Part shown: positions 1-10,723 of the stretch, piece after piece
How positions within the stretch are numbered: position 1 is the first letter of the stretch
Layout: each line of letters opens with the position of its first letter
The notes under the pieces: generated by a model
What the model was told of the DNA's origin: nothing
Databases searched by the model: none
What the model saw: the letters and a program-made list of their open reading frames with translations, nothing else
NCBI GenBank assembly: GCA_902790215.1
Contig: CADAQX010000011.1
Location: 1 to 54,807, forward strand
Origin: an uncultured Bacteroidota bacterium
GTDB lineage: Bacteria; Bacteroidota; Bacteroidia; Bacteroidales; P3
Reading direction: 5' to 3'
DNA: 54,807 bases
Position numbers and translations under genes: made by a program

Positions 1-2106
1 GGTGTAGCCATAGGTGTACACTCCGCTCTCGGTATAGTCAACACCGTGCCATGTATACACATCACAGGCACTCTGGTTATAGCTGTCGTGCGTGCCATAG
101 TTGACGGTCAAGTTCAAGGTCACGACACTGTCACATCCTGCGGCATTTGTCTCGGTGTAGGTGGGGGTGTTGGTGCTGGCGGTGTAGGTTATGCCATGCC
201 AAGAATAGGAATCACAGGCTGTCTGGGTCTCTGTGCCGGTGTTGCTGTAGGCGAGGTTGAGGGTGAGGAGGTAGATGGTGTCCCAGAGGAGGGGGTTGTG
301 GAGGGTGTCGGAGTGGAGGCCTGGGGAGGAGAGGAGAAGGTTTCGCCAGCGGAGGGTGTCGCAAGCGGAGAGGGTGTCGGAGAGAAGGAGAGCTGGGAGG
401 GGTTGGACGGCGCCGACGGCGAGGGTGTCGGCGGGACGCGGTGTTCCGATTTGGTCGAGGCTGTCGCGCAGCAGGGTCGCGGCGAGGGGCTGGTTGTCGG
501 CGAGGCTTCGCCACGCCGTCCCGTCGAGGTATGCGGCGGTGAGGTGATCGGGGCTGAGCGCGGTGGGGACCCCACTGTGGTAAGCGGCGGTGTTGGGGAG
601 GGGCGGCAGAAGGGTGTGTGTGACACTGTGGAGTGTGGTGTGGGCGGGTGCGGGGCGGCTGTAGGCATCGAGGTGCAGGGGCAGCGGCACGGTGGGCGCG
701 AGGACGGTGTTGCAGAGGTCGGCGGCGGGGGTGCCTGTGACGGAATACCACAGGTTGTGGTAGGCTCGGAGAGTGGCACGCGGCCACGAGGCGATGTCGT
801 TGAGGGCGGCGACGGCTGTGTTGTCGGCGAACAGGTTGTTGCACAGCTGCAGCTGTCCGCCCTGGGCCATGAGGGCCCCTCCGCCGTTGTTCTCGGCGGC
901 GTGGTTGGAGACGAGGGTGCTGTTGAGGAGGGAGAGGACACCGTTGCGGGAGTATAAGGCCCCACCCATGCCCGAGCCATTGGAGAAGAAGGTGCAGTGG
1001 TCGATAAGGAGACGCGCGGCGGCGTAGTTTGCCACGGCGCCGCCCAGGGCTGTCAGTGCATAGCAGCCGGAGAAGGAGCAGCGGGAGATGACGGCGGAGT
1101 GCGAGGCGGTGCCTTCGATGTAGATGGCGCCACCGTCGCCGACGGCCGTGTCGTCGATGAAGGCACAGTTGTGGAGGAGGAGGTCGGACTGGTCGGCATG
1201 GAGACCACCGGCGCGTGCGGCCACACCGCTTGCGGGGGCTTCGGCGAGGTTATGGGAGAAGGTGGTGTTGCGGAGGGAGAGGAAGGACTGCTGCGCGGAG
1301 AGGGCACCGCCATAGCATTTGACAAAGGCCAGGATGTCGGAGTCGGACACACGGGCTTTGTTGCCAACAAAGAGGCAGCTGTCGAGCAGGAGTGGTGAGG
1401 AGAGAATGCGCAGTGCGCCGCCGTGGCTGTCGCGGCCGTCGGTCAGCACGAGGTTGCCGGAGAACCGGGAGGCGGAGATGCGGGAGGTGTCGCAGTTCTC
1501 CAGTACGATGGCGCCGCCGTTGAGGCTGTGGTTGTCCAGGAACAGGCAGCGGATGGCGGTGAACCGGGGCGGCGGGCCTGCCGCGGTGGTGCCGCAGTAG
1601 ACGGCGCCGCCGCTGTGGAGGGCGAAGTTGTCGCGGAACAGGCAGTCGCGCAGTGTCAGGGAAGCGCCGACGGCATTGACGGCGCCGCCGGGGTTGCCGT
1701 TGCGACCGTTGAGGAATAGGAGGCTGTCGATGGCTATGTGTCCGCCGAGGAACAGGAGCAGGCTGTGGGTGCCGCCCCCGTCGAGGGCGACGCGGCCGGT
1801 GTCGGGGCCGCGGTTGCTGCCGTTGATATAGCAGCGCGGCGCGGTGACGGCGGGCAGGTTGGCGGAGAGGACGACGGTGCGGTTGCTGCCGAGGGGGAGG
1901 GCGAAGAGGATGGTGTCGGGGACGAGGCCGGCATTGAGGTGGAGGATGGCTTCGCGCAGGGAGGTGAGGCCGTCGGTGGCATCGACGGTGTCGAGAGGGG
2001 TGGTGACGAGGCGTGAGGGTGTTTCGGTGGGCGGGGTCTGGGCGCGGAGACCGGTGAGGGAGAGCAGCAGGAGCAGGAGTGGCAGGAGGTGTGCGGCTCG
2101 GGACAT
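1..2106 (-). CDS. Secreted beta-helix surface protein, 3' end beyond window
   Basis: The minus strand is open from ATG at 2106 to the window edge (702 codons, no stop), so the C-terminus is missing. Residues 1-22 form a signal peptide (basic start, poly-Leu core, ending LRAQ). Roughly residues 60-470 are rich in short repeats containing GGA(I/L/V) followed by segments such as SCLFVGNKA, NCAFIDDTA and HCTFFSNGS, the pattern of right-handed parallel beta-helix / polymorphic outer-membrane-protein repeats. The last 70 visible residues contain two modules with ACDSYSWHGITY and ACDVYTWHGVDY, plus CDSVVTLNLTV, as found in large Bacteroidota T9SS cargo. Family knowledge suggests a surface-exposed adhesin-like protein. 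A C-terminal sorting domain would be expected outside the window, which is inference. The gene follows a lipoprotein gene after 17 bp, probably in one transcript. Confidence 0.85.
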   Translation of the reverse strand, partial: MSRAAHLLPLLLLLLSLTGLRAQTPPTETPSRLVTTPLDTVDATDGLTSLREAILHLNAGLVPDTILFALPLGSNRTVVLSANLPAVTAPRCYINGSNRGPDTGRVALDGGGTHSLLLFLGGHIAIDSLLFLNGRNGNPGGAVNAVGASLTLRDCLFRDNFALHSGGAVYCGTTAAGPPPRFTAIRCLFLDNHSLNGGAIVLENCDTSRISASRFSGNLVLTDGRDSHGGALRILSSPLLLDSCLFVGNKARVSDSDILAFVKCYGGALSAQQSFLSLRNTTFSHNLAEAPASGVAARAGGLHADQSDLLLHNCAFIDDTAVGDGGAIYIEGTASHSAVISRCSFSGCYALTALGGAVANYAAARLLIDHCTFFSNGSGMGGALYSRNGVLSLLNSTLVSNHAAENNGGGALMAQGGQLQLCNNLFADNTAVAALNDIASWPRATLRAYHNLWYSVTGTPAADLCNTVLAPTVPLPLHLDAYSRPAPAHTTLHSVTHTLLPPLPNTAAYHSGVPTALSPDHLTAAYLDGTAWRSLADNQPLAATLLRDSLDQIGTPRPADTLAVGAVQPLPALLLSDTLSACDTLRWRNLLLSSPGLHSDTLHNPLLWDTIYLLTLNLAYSNTGTETQTACDSYSWHGITYTASTNTPTYTETNAAGCDSVVTLNLTVNYGTHDSYNQSACDVYTWHGVDYTESGVYTYGYT

Positions 2107-2123
2107 GGCGGGGCGGAGGAGGG

Positions 2124-2489
2124 TCAGTAGTTTTTGCTCCAGACTTCCTCGATATTGGAGCCGCCGTAGTTGATGAAGACACGCACTTCGACCGGGGCGG
2201 CGGGGTCGGCAGTGTCGTGGATCTTGGCATCGGCCATGGTGGCGAGCTTGAGGGTGAGGGAGCGCACGTCGGCGCGCGTGGTGTTGCGGGCCCGGACGGT
2301 GTTGTCGTTGACACGCTCGTAGAAGTCGAAGAAGGTCTGCTGGAAGGCTTGCTCTATCTCGTCGGCGGTGATGTATTTGGCGGGGGTGTAGAGCTGCCAG
2401 TAGATGGTGCAGTAGATGGTGTCGGGTTTTTGGCAGGAGGAGGGGGTTAGGAGGAGTAGTAGGAGGAATAGGGGTAATGGGTGTTTCAT
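2124..2489 (-). CDS. Small lipoprotein of unknown function
   Basis: Encodes 121 residues. The N-terminus is a lipoprotein signal: Lys-His, a run of Leu/Phe, then LTPSSC with Cys19 as the likely lipidated residue. The mature part is about 100 residues of mixed alpha/beta character with no motif I recognise; it ends in a Tyr- and Asn-rich stretch (INYGGSNIEEVWSKNY). The stop is 17 bp before the start of the beta-helix surface protein on the same strand, so the two are probably co-transcribed and this protein may act with that cargo at the envelope. That link is inferred from position only. Confidence 0.75.
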   Translation of the reverse strand: MKHPLPLFLLLLLLTPSSCQKPDTIYCTIYWQLYTPAKYITADEIEQAFQQTFFDFYERVNDNTVRARNTTRADVRSLTLKLATMADAKIHDTADPAAPVEVRVFINYGGSNIEEVWSKNY

Positions 2490-2505
2490 GGGGTTGGGGG
2501 GTGAT

Positions 2506-2632
2506 GGAATTAATTGAATTAATGGGGGTAATGGAATTAATGGAATTAATTGAATTGATGGAATTAATTGATTCTTTTTTCAATTTTCAATTTTTTTCTT
2601 TTTTCAATTTTCAATTTTCAATTTTTTTTGGG
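2506..2632. repeat. Tandem 9-bp array followed by 7-bp array
   Basis: Seven consecutive 9-bp units run from 2506 to 2568 (GGAATTAAT, TGAATTAAT, GGGGGTAAT, GGAATTAAT twice, TGAATTGAT, GGAATTAAT). They are followed from about 2580 by heptamers of TCAATTT broken by T-runs. The block fills the spacer between the lipoprotein start (2489) and the stop of the aldo/keto reductase (2618) and reaches the last codons of the reductase. Confidence 0.85.
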
Positions 2633-3658
2633 GTTTAGTTGGTCTTTTTTGGACCAGTGGGCCATGAAGTCGTCGTAGTTGCGTTGGAGGAGGTTGGGGG
2701 TGTCGAGGTTGTAGGGGCATTTGTCGCGGCATTGTCCGCAGCGGAGGCATTGCTTGACTTGCTGCATCTTTTCGTAGAATTCGTCGGTGAGATAGACGCT
2801 ATAGGGGGCGCGGCGGAGGAAGAGGTACATGCGGTTGCAGCTCTCGATTTCGATGCCGGCGGGGCAGGGCTGGCAGTAGCCGCAGCCACGGCAGAAGTCG
2901 CCGCTGAGCTCCTGACGGTCTTTCTCGATGCGGGCACGCATGTCGTCGGTGAGGACAGGGGGATTGCTCTGGAAGGAGATGAATTCGTCGAGCTCGCTCT
3001 CGCGCTGGATGCCCCAGATGGGCTCGACATGGGGGAACTGCGCCAGGTAGGCGTAGGCGGTGGCGGCATGGTTGATGAGGCCGCCGGCAAGGCTTTTCAT
3101 GGCGATGAAGCCCATGTCGTGCTCTTTGCACAGGTTGACGAGGTCCAGCTCTTTGTCGGATGCCAGGTAGGAGAAGGGGAATTGGAGGGTCTCGTAGAGG
3201 CCGCTGTCGATGGCTTCGTGCGCCACGGCGAGGCGGTGGTTGGTGATGCCGATGTGGCGCACTTTGCCCTGCTCGCGGGCTTGGAGCATGGCCTCGTAGA
3301 GGCCGGTGCCGTCGCCGGGCTTGGGACAGAAGGCGGGGTTGTGGAACTGGTAGAGGTCGATGTAGTCGGTGCGCAGGAGGCGGAGGCTGGTGTCGAGGTC
3401 GCGCCAGAAGCCGTCGGCGGTGGTGGCGCCGGTCTTGGTGCTGATGACGACGCGGTCGCGGCGGTCGGCGAAGGCGGCGCCGAGCTTCTCCTCGCTGTCG
3501 GTGTAGAAACGGGCAGTGTCGAAGTAGTACATGCCGTTGTCGAGGGCTTTATGGAGCAGGTGGACGGTGTCGGCCAGGGAGATGCGCTGGATGGGGAGGG
3601 CGCCGAAGCCGTTTTTGGGGACTATTAGTTCCGATTTGCCGAGTCTTACTGTGGTCAT
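2618..3658 (-). CDS. Aldo/keto reductase with C-terminal 4Fe-4S ferredoxin domain
   Basis: Encodes 346 residues from ATG at 3658 (MTTVRLGKSELIV). The frame stays open upstream, but only through a repeat array, so the internal start is preferred. Residues 1-240 are an aldo/keto reductase barrel with the usual tetrad: Asp47 in YFDTARFY, Tyr52, Lys75 in STKTG and His106 in YQFHNP. Residues 256-275 carry CRGCGYCQPCP plus Cys274, and 304-314 carry CLRCGQCRDKCP, two cysteine clusters that should bind iron-sulfur centres. Family members are putative NAD(P)H-linked oxidoreductases of unknown substrate; the fused iron-sulfur domain suggests coupling to one-electron carriers. The gene lies downstream of secA in the same direction, separated by about 100 bp of repeats, so it may be a separate unit. 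Confidence 0.92.
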   Translation of the reverse strand: MTTVRLGKSELIVPKNGFGALPIQRISLADTVHLLHKALDNGMYYFDTARFYTDSEEKLGAAFADRRDRVVISTKTGATTADGFWRDLDTSLRLLRTDYIDLYQFHNPAFCPKPGDGTGLYEAMLQAREQGKVRHIGITNHRLAVAHEAIDSGLYETLQFPFSYLASDKELDLVNLCKEHDMGFIAMKSLAGGLINHAATAYAYLAQFPHVEPIWGIQRESELDEFISFQSNPPVLTDDMRARIEKDRQELSGDFCRGCGYCQPCPAGIEIESCNRMYLFLRRAPYSVYLTDEFYEKMQQVKQCLRCGQCRDKCPYNLDTPNLLQRNYDDFMAHWSKKDQLNPKKN

Positions 3659-3671
3659 TGTTTTGTTTTTT

Positions 3672-3752
3672 TTTAGATTTGATAGATACGATAGATATGA
3701 TAGATTTGATAGATACGATAGATTTTTCCTCTTTTCACTTTTCACTTTTCAC
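3672..3752. repeat. 9-bp array (GATAGATAC type) plus TTTTCAC heptamers
   Basis: Six 9-bp units run from 3672 to 3725 (TTTAGATTT, GATAGATAC, GATAGATAT, GATAGATTT, GATAGATAC, GATAGATTT). Three TTTTCAC heptamers follow at 3732-3752, ending just before the secA stop. The array lies between secA and the reductase start. On the minus strand it would read as an in-frame 5' extension of the reductase, which explains the longer open frame there. Confidence 0.85.
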
Positions 3753-3757
3753 TTTTC

Positions 3758-7093
<3,336 letters not shown>

Positions 7094-7142
7094 TATTGTG
7101 TTTTCTTTTTTTACTAATAATTTATTATACAGAAATTTGTAG

Positions 7143-7161
7143 GGTCTCGACATACGAGACC
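7143..7161 (-). promoter_or_regulatory. Hairpin in secA leader
   Basis: A perfect 7-bp inverted repeat, GGTCTCG / CGAGACC, with loop ACATA lies between the secA promoter-like site and the ATG at 7093. It is not followed by a T-run, so it is more likely an RNA structure or protein site in the leader than a terminator. Any role in SecA regulation is speculation. Confidence 0.5.
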
Positions 7162-7168
7162 GAATTTG

Positions 7169-7176
7169 CAAAGATA
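7169..7176 (-). promoter_or_regulatory. Promoter -7 element for secA
   Basis: On the minus strand the sequence reads TATCTTTG, matching the Bacteroidota sigma-ABfr -7 consensus TAnnTTTG, followed by GCAAATTC. It lies 76 bp upstream of the secA ATG. A clear -33 TTTG was not found at the usual spacing. Confidence 0.6.
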
Positions 7177-7246
7177 CACAAAAAAATCCACACGGAAAAA
7201 TCTGAGCGGGGGCTTTAACGATATTTGTAAAAGAAAGGATACGAAA

Positions 7247-7280
7247 GCGAGGTGGCGCGGCCAAGGCCGCGCCACCTCGC
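7247..7280 (-). terminator. GC-rich perfect palindrome, probable terminator of the PLP gene
   Basis: A perfect 16-bp inverted repeat (GCGAGGTGGCGCGGCC / GGCCGCGCCACCTCGC) is separated by only AA. It starts 38 bp beyond the stop of the PLP-enzyme gene on the minus strand and is followed on that strand by a pyrimidine-rich stretch (TTTCGTATCCTTTCTTTTA), so it could stop transcription before the secA promoter. The two-base centre is unusual for a terminator loop; a REP-like element is the alternative. Confidence 0.6.
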
Positions 7281-7317
7281 GAAGTGTGCCGCTGTGGGCT
7301 GAAACCCGATTTGGGGT

Positions 7318-8523
7318 TTATCGGTTGCTCTCTTCGACAGACTCTTTGATGAGCTGGAAGGTGGCTTCGATGTCGTTGTCGAGACCCATGCTGAAGCGGA
7401 TGAGGCCTTCGCTCATGCCCATCTCTTTCTGGATGTCTTCGGGCACTTCGGAGCTGGTGCTCTTGCCGCTGTTGGAGAAGAGGGTCTTGAAGTAGCCGAG
7501 GCTGACGGCGAGGTAACCGACGCCTTTCTTCTGCATGATTTCCATGATGCGGCTGGCCTTGTCGGCAGTGCCCATGTCGATGCTGATCATGCCGCCGTAG
7601 CCGTAGCCTTCATTGCACATGGAGTTGAAGAGCTCGTAGTCGGGGTGCTCGGGCAGGCCGGGGTAGTTGTATTTGAATCCCACCTCTTTGAAGCGTTTGG
7701 CGAGGTACATGGCGTTTTCGCCGTGTTTCTTCATGCGGATGTGGAGGGTGTGGAGGTTCTTGTTGATGGAGGCGGAGCGCATGGGGTCGAGCACGGGGCC
7801 GAGGAGCATGCAGGTGCCGTTGTTGACGTCGATGAGGCTGCCGATGTATTCAGCGCTGCCGCAGATGGCACCGGCCACGCAGTCGTTGGTGCCGTTGACG
7901 TACTTGGTCATGGAATAGACGGTGACGTCGGCTCCCAATTTGCAGGGGCTGAAAATCATGGGAGTGAAGGTGTTGTCGACGATGAGCTTGGCACCGGCGG
8001 CGTGGGCCATCTTGCTCAGCTCGGGTACGTTGGCGATGCGGAGCAGGGGGTTGTTCATGGTCTCGGTATAGACGACCTTGGTGTTGGGGTGCTCGGCAAG
8101 GGCTTTCTTGACGGCATTGAGGTCCTGCATGTTGACGAAGGTGGTCTCGACGCCGAATTTGGGCAGGTAGTTGGCCAGGAAGGCGAAGGTGCCGCCGTAG
8201 GTGGTCATGGAGCTGATGATGTGGTCGCCGGTTTTCACTTCGTGGATGAGGGCGGAGGTGATGGCTGCCAGACCGGAGCCGGTGACCCAAGCTGCCTCGG
8301 TGCCTTCCATGGCTGCGAGAGCCTGGCAGAGAGCGAGGTTGGAGGGGTTCCAGTGGCGGCTGTAGAGGAAGAAGCCTTCGGTTTCGCCGTGGAAGGTCTC
8401 GGTCATGAGGTGTGCCTCGGGGAAGGTGAATGTTGCACTGTCGCAGATGGCGGGGTTCACGCCGCGGTTGGCGTCGCGGCCATCAAGACGCTGGATAGCG
8501 GTTGCGGGGTCGAATTTTTTCAT
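7318..8523 (-). CDS. Cys/Met metabolism PLP-dependent enzyme (methionine gamma-lyase / trans-sulfuration family)
   Basis: Encodes 401 residues, the usual length for the Cys/Met metabolism fold-type I family, which act as homotetramers in the cytosol. Family landmarks are visible: LYSRHWNPS with Tyr54 and Arg56 (phosphate contacts from the neighbouring subunit), TTYGGTFAF with Tyr109 stacking on PLP, IVDNTF with Asp183 at the PLP ring nitrogen, and [10 protein letters not shown] with Lys207 as the Schiff-base lysine. It resembles methionine gamma-lyase most, but the position of the catalytic cysteine in classical methionine gamma-lyases (YGCTFAF) is Gly111 here. A cystathionine synthase/lyase or O-acetylhomoserine sulfhydrylase activity is therefore equally possible. 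The gene seems to stand alone, bounded by a 10-bp repeat array upstream and a palindrome downstream. Confidence 0.88.
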   Translation of the reverse strand: MKKFDPATAIQRLDGRDANRGVNPAICDSATFTFPEAHLMTETFHGETEGFFLYSRHWNPSNLALCQALAAMEGTEAAWVTGSGLAAITSALIHEVKTGDHIISSMTTYGGTFAFLANYLPKFGVETTFVNMQDLNAVKKALAEHPNTKVVYTETMNNPLLRIANVPELSKMAHAAGAKLIVDNTFTPMIFSPCKLGADVTVYSMTKYVNGTNDCVAGAICGSAEYIGSLIDVNNGTCMLLGPVLDPMRSASINKNLHTLHIRMKKHGENAMYLAKRFKEVGFKYNYPGLPEHPDYELFNSMCNEGYGYGGMISIDMGTADKASRIMEIMQKKGVGYLAVSLGYFKTLFSNSGKSTSSEVPEDIQKEMGMSEGLIRFSMGLDNDIEATFQLIKESVEESNR

Positions 8524-8563
8524 GTTTTTTTTATTTTTGGGTTGTTATTATTGATTTTTTTTT

Positions 8564-8596
8564 AGGATGAACTAGGATGTATTAGGATTTTATAGG
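8564..8596. repeat. 10-bp tandem array
   Basis: Three 10-bp units (AGGATGAACT, AGGATGTATT, AGGATTTTAT) and the start of a fourth end exactly at the stop codon of the RsmI-like gene (8597-8599). They fill half of the 73-bp gap to the PLP-enzyme gene. Confidence 0.75.
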
Positions 8597-9301
8597 TTAT
8601 TTATATAGGAGGAAGATGGTGGGGCGTTTGTGGAGCTGGGGCGGGTCGTTTAGCCAGAGGCGCGCCATGCGGGTGCGGATGTACTGGGTGGGCAGGGTGA
8701 GGTCGCAGGCCACGCAGATGCGCGTGGTGGGCTGCACCCGTTTGGCCAGAAAGGCCAGCAGTTTGTCGTTGCGGTAGGGGGCTTCGATGAAAATCTGTGT
8801 CTGGTTGTCGCGGTAGATGCGTGTCTCGATGTTTTTGAGCTGCTGGAAGAATTTGTTCTGGTCGATGGGGGGATAGCCGTTGAAGGCGAAGTTCTGCCCG
8901 TTGAAGCCCGAGGCCATGAGCGCCAGGAAGATGCTGGAGGGACCCACGAGAGGCATGATTTCGATGTTTTTGCGGTGGGCCATCTCGGTGACAAGGTTGC
9001 CGGGGTCGGCCACACAGGGCAGCCCGGCTTCGCTCATGAGACCGATGTTGTGGCCTTCGGCAATGGGGTCGAGGTAGTTGATGATGTCGGTTTCGGCGGT
9101 GTGCTCGTTGAGTTCGAGGAAGAGGGTGTCGTCGATAGAGCCTTCGTAGCCCATGGCGCGGAGGTTGCGGCGGGCTGTGCGGATGTCCTCGACGATGAAG
9201 ATGCGGCAGCTGTTGAGCATCTCGCGGTTGTAGGGCGGGATGCACAAGTCGGGGGAGGTGTCGCCGACGGGGACGGGGAAGAGTATGAGCTTTCCGGCCA
9301 T
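8597..9301 (-). CDS. RsmI-like SAM-dependent methyltransferase (tetrapyrrole methylase family)
   Basis: Encodes 234 residues with the two-lobed tetrapyrrole-methylase fold shared by RsmI, the 16S rRNA C1402 2'-O-methyltransferase. Visible are the N-terminal strand KLILFPVPVGD, the region IGLMSEAGLPCVADPGN (in RsmI, the 'SDAGTPxISDPG' loop that helps bind S-adenosylmethionine) and VGPSSIFLALMASGF. It is shorter than typical RsmI (about 280 residues) and matches the shorter Bacteroidota paralogue, so the substrate is uncertain. Its ATG overlaps the TGA of the upstream pseudouridine synthase gene by one base (TGATG), suggesting translational coupling between two RNA-modification genes at the end of the 14647-8597 run. 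Confidence 0.85.
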   Translation of the reverse strand: MAGKLILFPVPVGDTSPDLCIPPYNREMLNSCRIFIVEDIRTARRNLRAMGYEGSIDDTLFLELNEHTAETDIINYLDPIAEGHNIGLMSEAGLPCVADPGNLVTEMAHRKNIEIMPLVGPSSIFLALMASGFNGQNFAFNGYPPIDQNKFFQQLKNIETRIYRDNQTQIFIEAPYRNDKLLAFLAKRVQPTTRICVACDLTLPTQYIRTRMARLWLNDPPQLHKRPTIFLLYK

Positions 9302-10296
9302 CAGATCATTTTTAGGTATCCTACTTCCTGCTCGGTGAGCTCACGGTAGCGGCCGCGGGGAAGGTCTTTCTTGGTGAGTCCGGCGAAGACCACACGGTCG
9401 AGTTTGTGGATGTTGTAGCCCAGATGCTCGAACATGCGGCGGACGATGCGGTTTTTGCCGGAGTGCAGTTCCACGCCCACGATGCGTTTGTCGTTGGCGC
9501 CCTCGACATACTGGATGTCGTCGACATGGGCGGGACCGTCTTCGAGTTCGATGCCTTCGAGGAGTTTCTTCATGTCGTCGCGGGTGACGGCGCGGTCCAC
9601 TTCCACATGGTAGATTTTATACACTCCGGTGGAGGGGTGGGTGAGACGGCGTGCCAGGTCTCCGTCGTTGGTGAAGAGGAGGAGACCCGTGGTGTTGCGG
9701 TCGAGACGGCCGACGGGGTAGATGCGCTCGGGGCAGGCGCTGTCGATGAGCATCATGACGGTTTTGCGCTCCTGCGGGTCGTCGACAGTGGTGATGTAAC
9801 CTTTGGGTTTGTTGAGGAGGAAGTAGCGTTTGCGCTCGGAACGGAGCACTTCGCCGCCGTAGTTGACCACATCGCCTTCGTGGACTTGGAAGCCCATTTC
9901 GGTGACTACCGTGCCGTTGACCATGACACTGCCTGCGGCGATGAGTTTGTCGGCCTCGCGGCGCGAGCAGATGCCGGCGTTGGCGATGTATTTGTTGAGG
10001 CGTATGGTTCCGTCATAGGCTTTGGGAGTGGGCGGCGGAGTCTTGGGCTTGCGCTGCATCGGTTTTCTTGCCCGTGGCTTCTTGTCGGTCTGCTCAGTGC
10101 GCGGGGTGTCGGGTTTGCGACGGGGTTTGGCAAAGGGCTTTTCGTCGCCGCTGCGGCTGCTGCGGGGTGTGCGTCCCTCTTTCTCGGGGCGGCTGTTCCG
10201 CTCGGGGCGGGTGTTTCTTTCGGGGCGGCCGGAGCGCGGAGCGGGCTTGGAGGTGTTGCGCTTAGGGCGGTTGCTGTTGTTATTGTTGTGTTCCAT
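9301..10296 (-). CDS. RsuA/RluB-type ribosomal RNA pseudouridine synthase
   Basis: Encodes 331 residues. Residues 1-95 are a highly basic, Pro/Arg/Lys-rich, probably disordered tail made of NTRPERN-like pieces, common in Bacteroidota members. An S4 RNA-binding domain follows (IRLNKYIANAGICSRREAD), then the catalytic domain with GRLDRNTTGLLLFTNDGDLA, where the Asp of GRLD is the nucleophile, and FEHLGYNIHKLDRVVFAGL near the end. It should convert a uridine in large- or small-subunit rRNA to pseudouridine. The exact site cannot be read from sequence, so no symbol is given. The start lies 4 bp after the preceding small gene, in the GT39-pheT run. Confidence 0.93.
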   Translation of the reverse strand: MEHNNNNSNRPKRNTSKPAPRSGRPERNTRPERNSRPEKEGRTPRSSRSGDEKPFAKPRRKPDTPRTEQTDKKPRARKPMQRKPKTPPPTPKAYDGTIRLNKYIANAGICSRREADKLIAAGSVMVNGTVVTEMGFQVHEGDVVNYGGEVLRSERKRYFLLNKPKGYITTVDDPQERKTVMMLIDSACPERIYPVGRLDRNTTGLLLFTNDGDLARRLTHPSTGVYKIYHVEVDRAVTRDDMKKLLEGIELEDGPAHVDDIQYVEGANDKRIVGVELHSGKNRIVRRMFEHLGYNIHKLDRVVFAGLTKKDLPRGRYRELTEQEVGYLKMI

Positions 10297-10300
10297 GGTT

Positions 10301-10720
10301 TCAGAATCGCATTTTGTAGGGATAACTGGAGTCTAATTCTTGTTTGTTGCGGAGAGCGGCCACCTGGTTGGCCAGGCGCAGCAGTATGTCGAGCTGCATG
10401 AAGCGGAGCCAGGAGAGCGCTTTGTCGTCGTTGCGGCAGGCAAGGGCGAACATGAGGTTGGCCTCGTGGAGGTTTTGCTGCACCCATTGGCGGGCGCGGC
10501 TGTCGCCGTCGATGGCGTGGCTGAGGAGTCCCAGCCAGTGGTAGTTGTGCTGCACGAGCCATTGCTCGGCCTCGATGTCGTCCTGCAGGAAATTGCTGAA
10601 AGCGGCCAATTCGACATACCCGGCATCGACAAGCCATTGGAAGAAGTCTTTGCTTCCACCGATGGCTTGCTGCAGTGCCAGAAGCACTCGCGGGCTGTAT
10701 GACAGGAGGCCTTTCTGCAT
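10301..10720 (-). CDS. Conserved small alpha-helical protein, function unknown
   Basis: Encodes 139 residues without signal peptide or membrane segment. The sequence is helix-rich with repeating Trp and acidic pairs (DFFQWLVDAGYVELAAF, EQWLVQHNYHWLGLL, SWLRFMQLDILLRLA). The spacing of WL motifs about every 30 residues suggests a small helical-repeat protein. It starts 3 bp after the pheT stop and ends 4 bp before the pseudouridine synthase start, so it is surely part of that operon. I do not recognise a family function. Confidence 0.8.
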   Translation of the reverse strand: MQKGLLSYSPRVLLALQQAIGGSKDFFQWLVDAGYVELAAFSNFLQDDIEAEQWLVQHNYHWLGLLSHAIDGDSRARQWVQQNLHEANLMFALACRNDDKALSWLRFMQLDILLRLANQVAALRNKQELDSSYPYKMRF

Positions 10721-10723
10721 GGG

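Noticed and set aside
46-957. Long plus-strand frame rich in Gly/Val
   Set aside because: It is the antisense of the beta-helix gene; the minus frame starting at 2106 has a signal peptide and family repeats, while this one is low-complexity.
212-2314. Arg/Pro/His-rich minus-strand frames overlapping the beta-helix gene
   Set aside because: Out-of-frame translations of a GC-rich gene; composition is typical of shadows.
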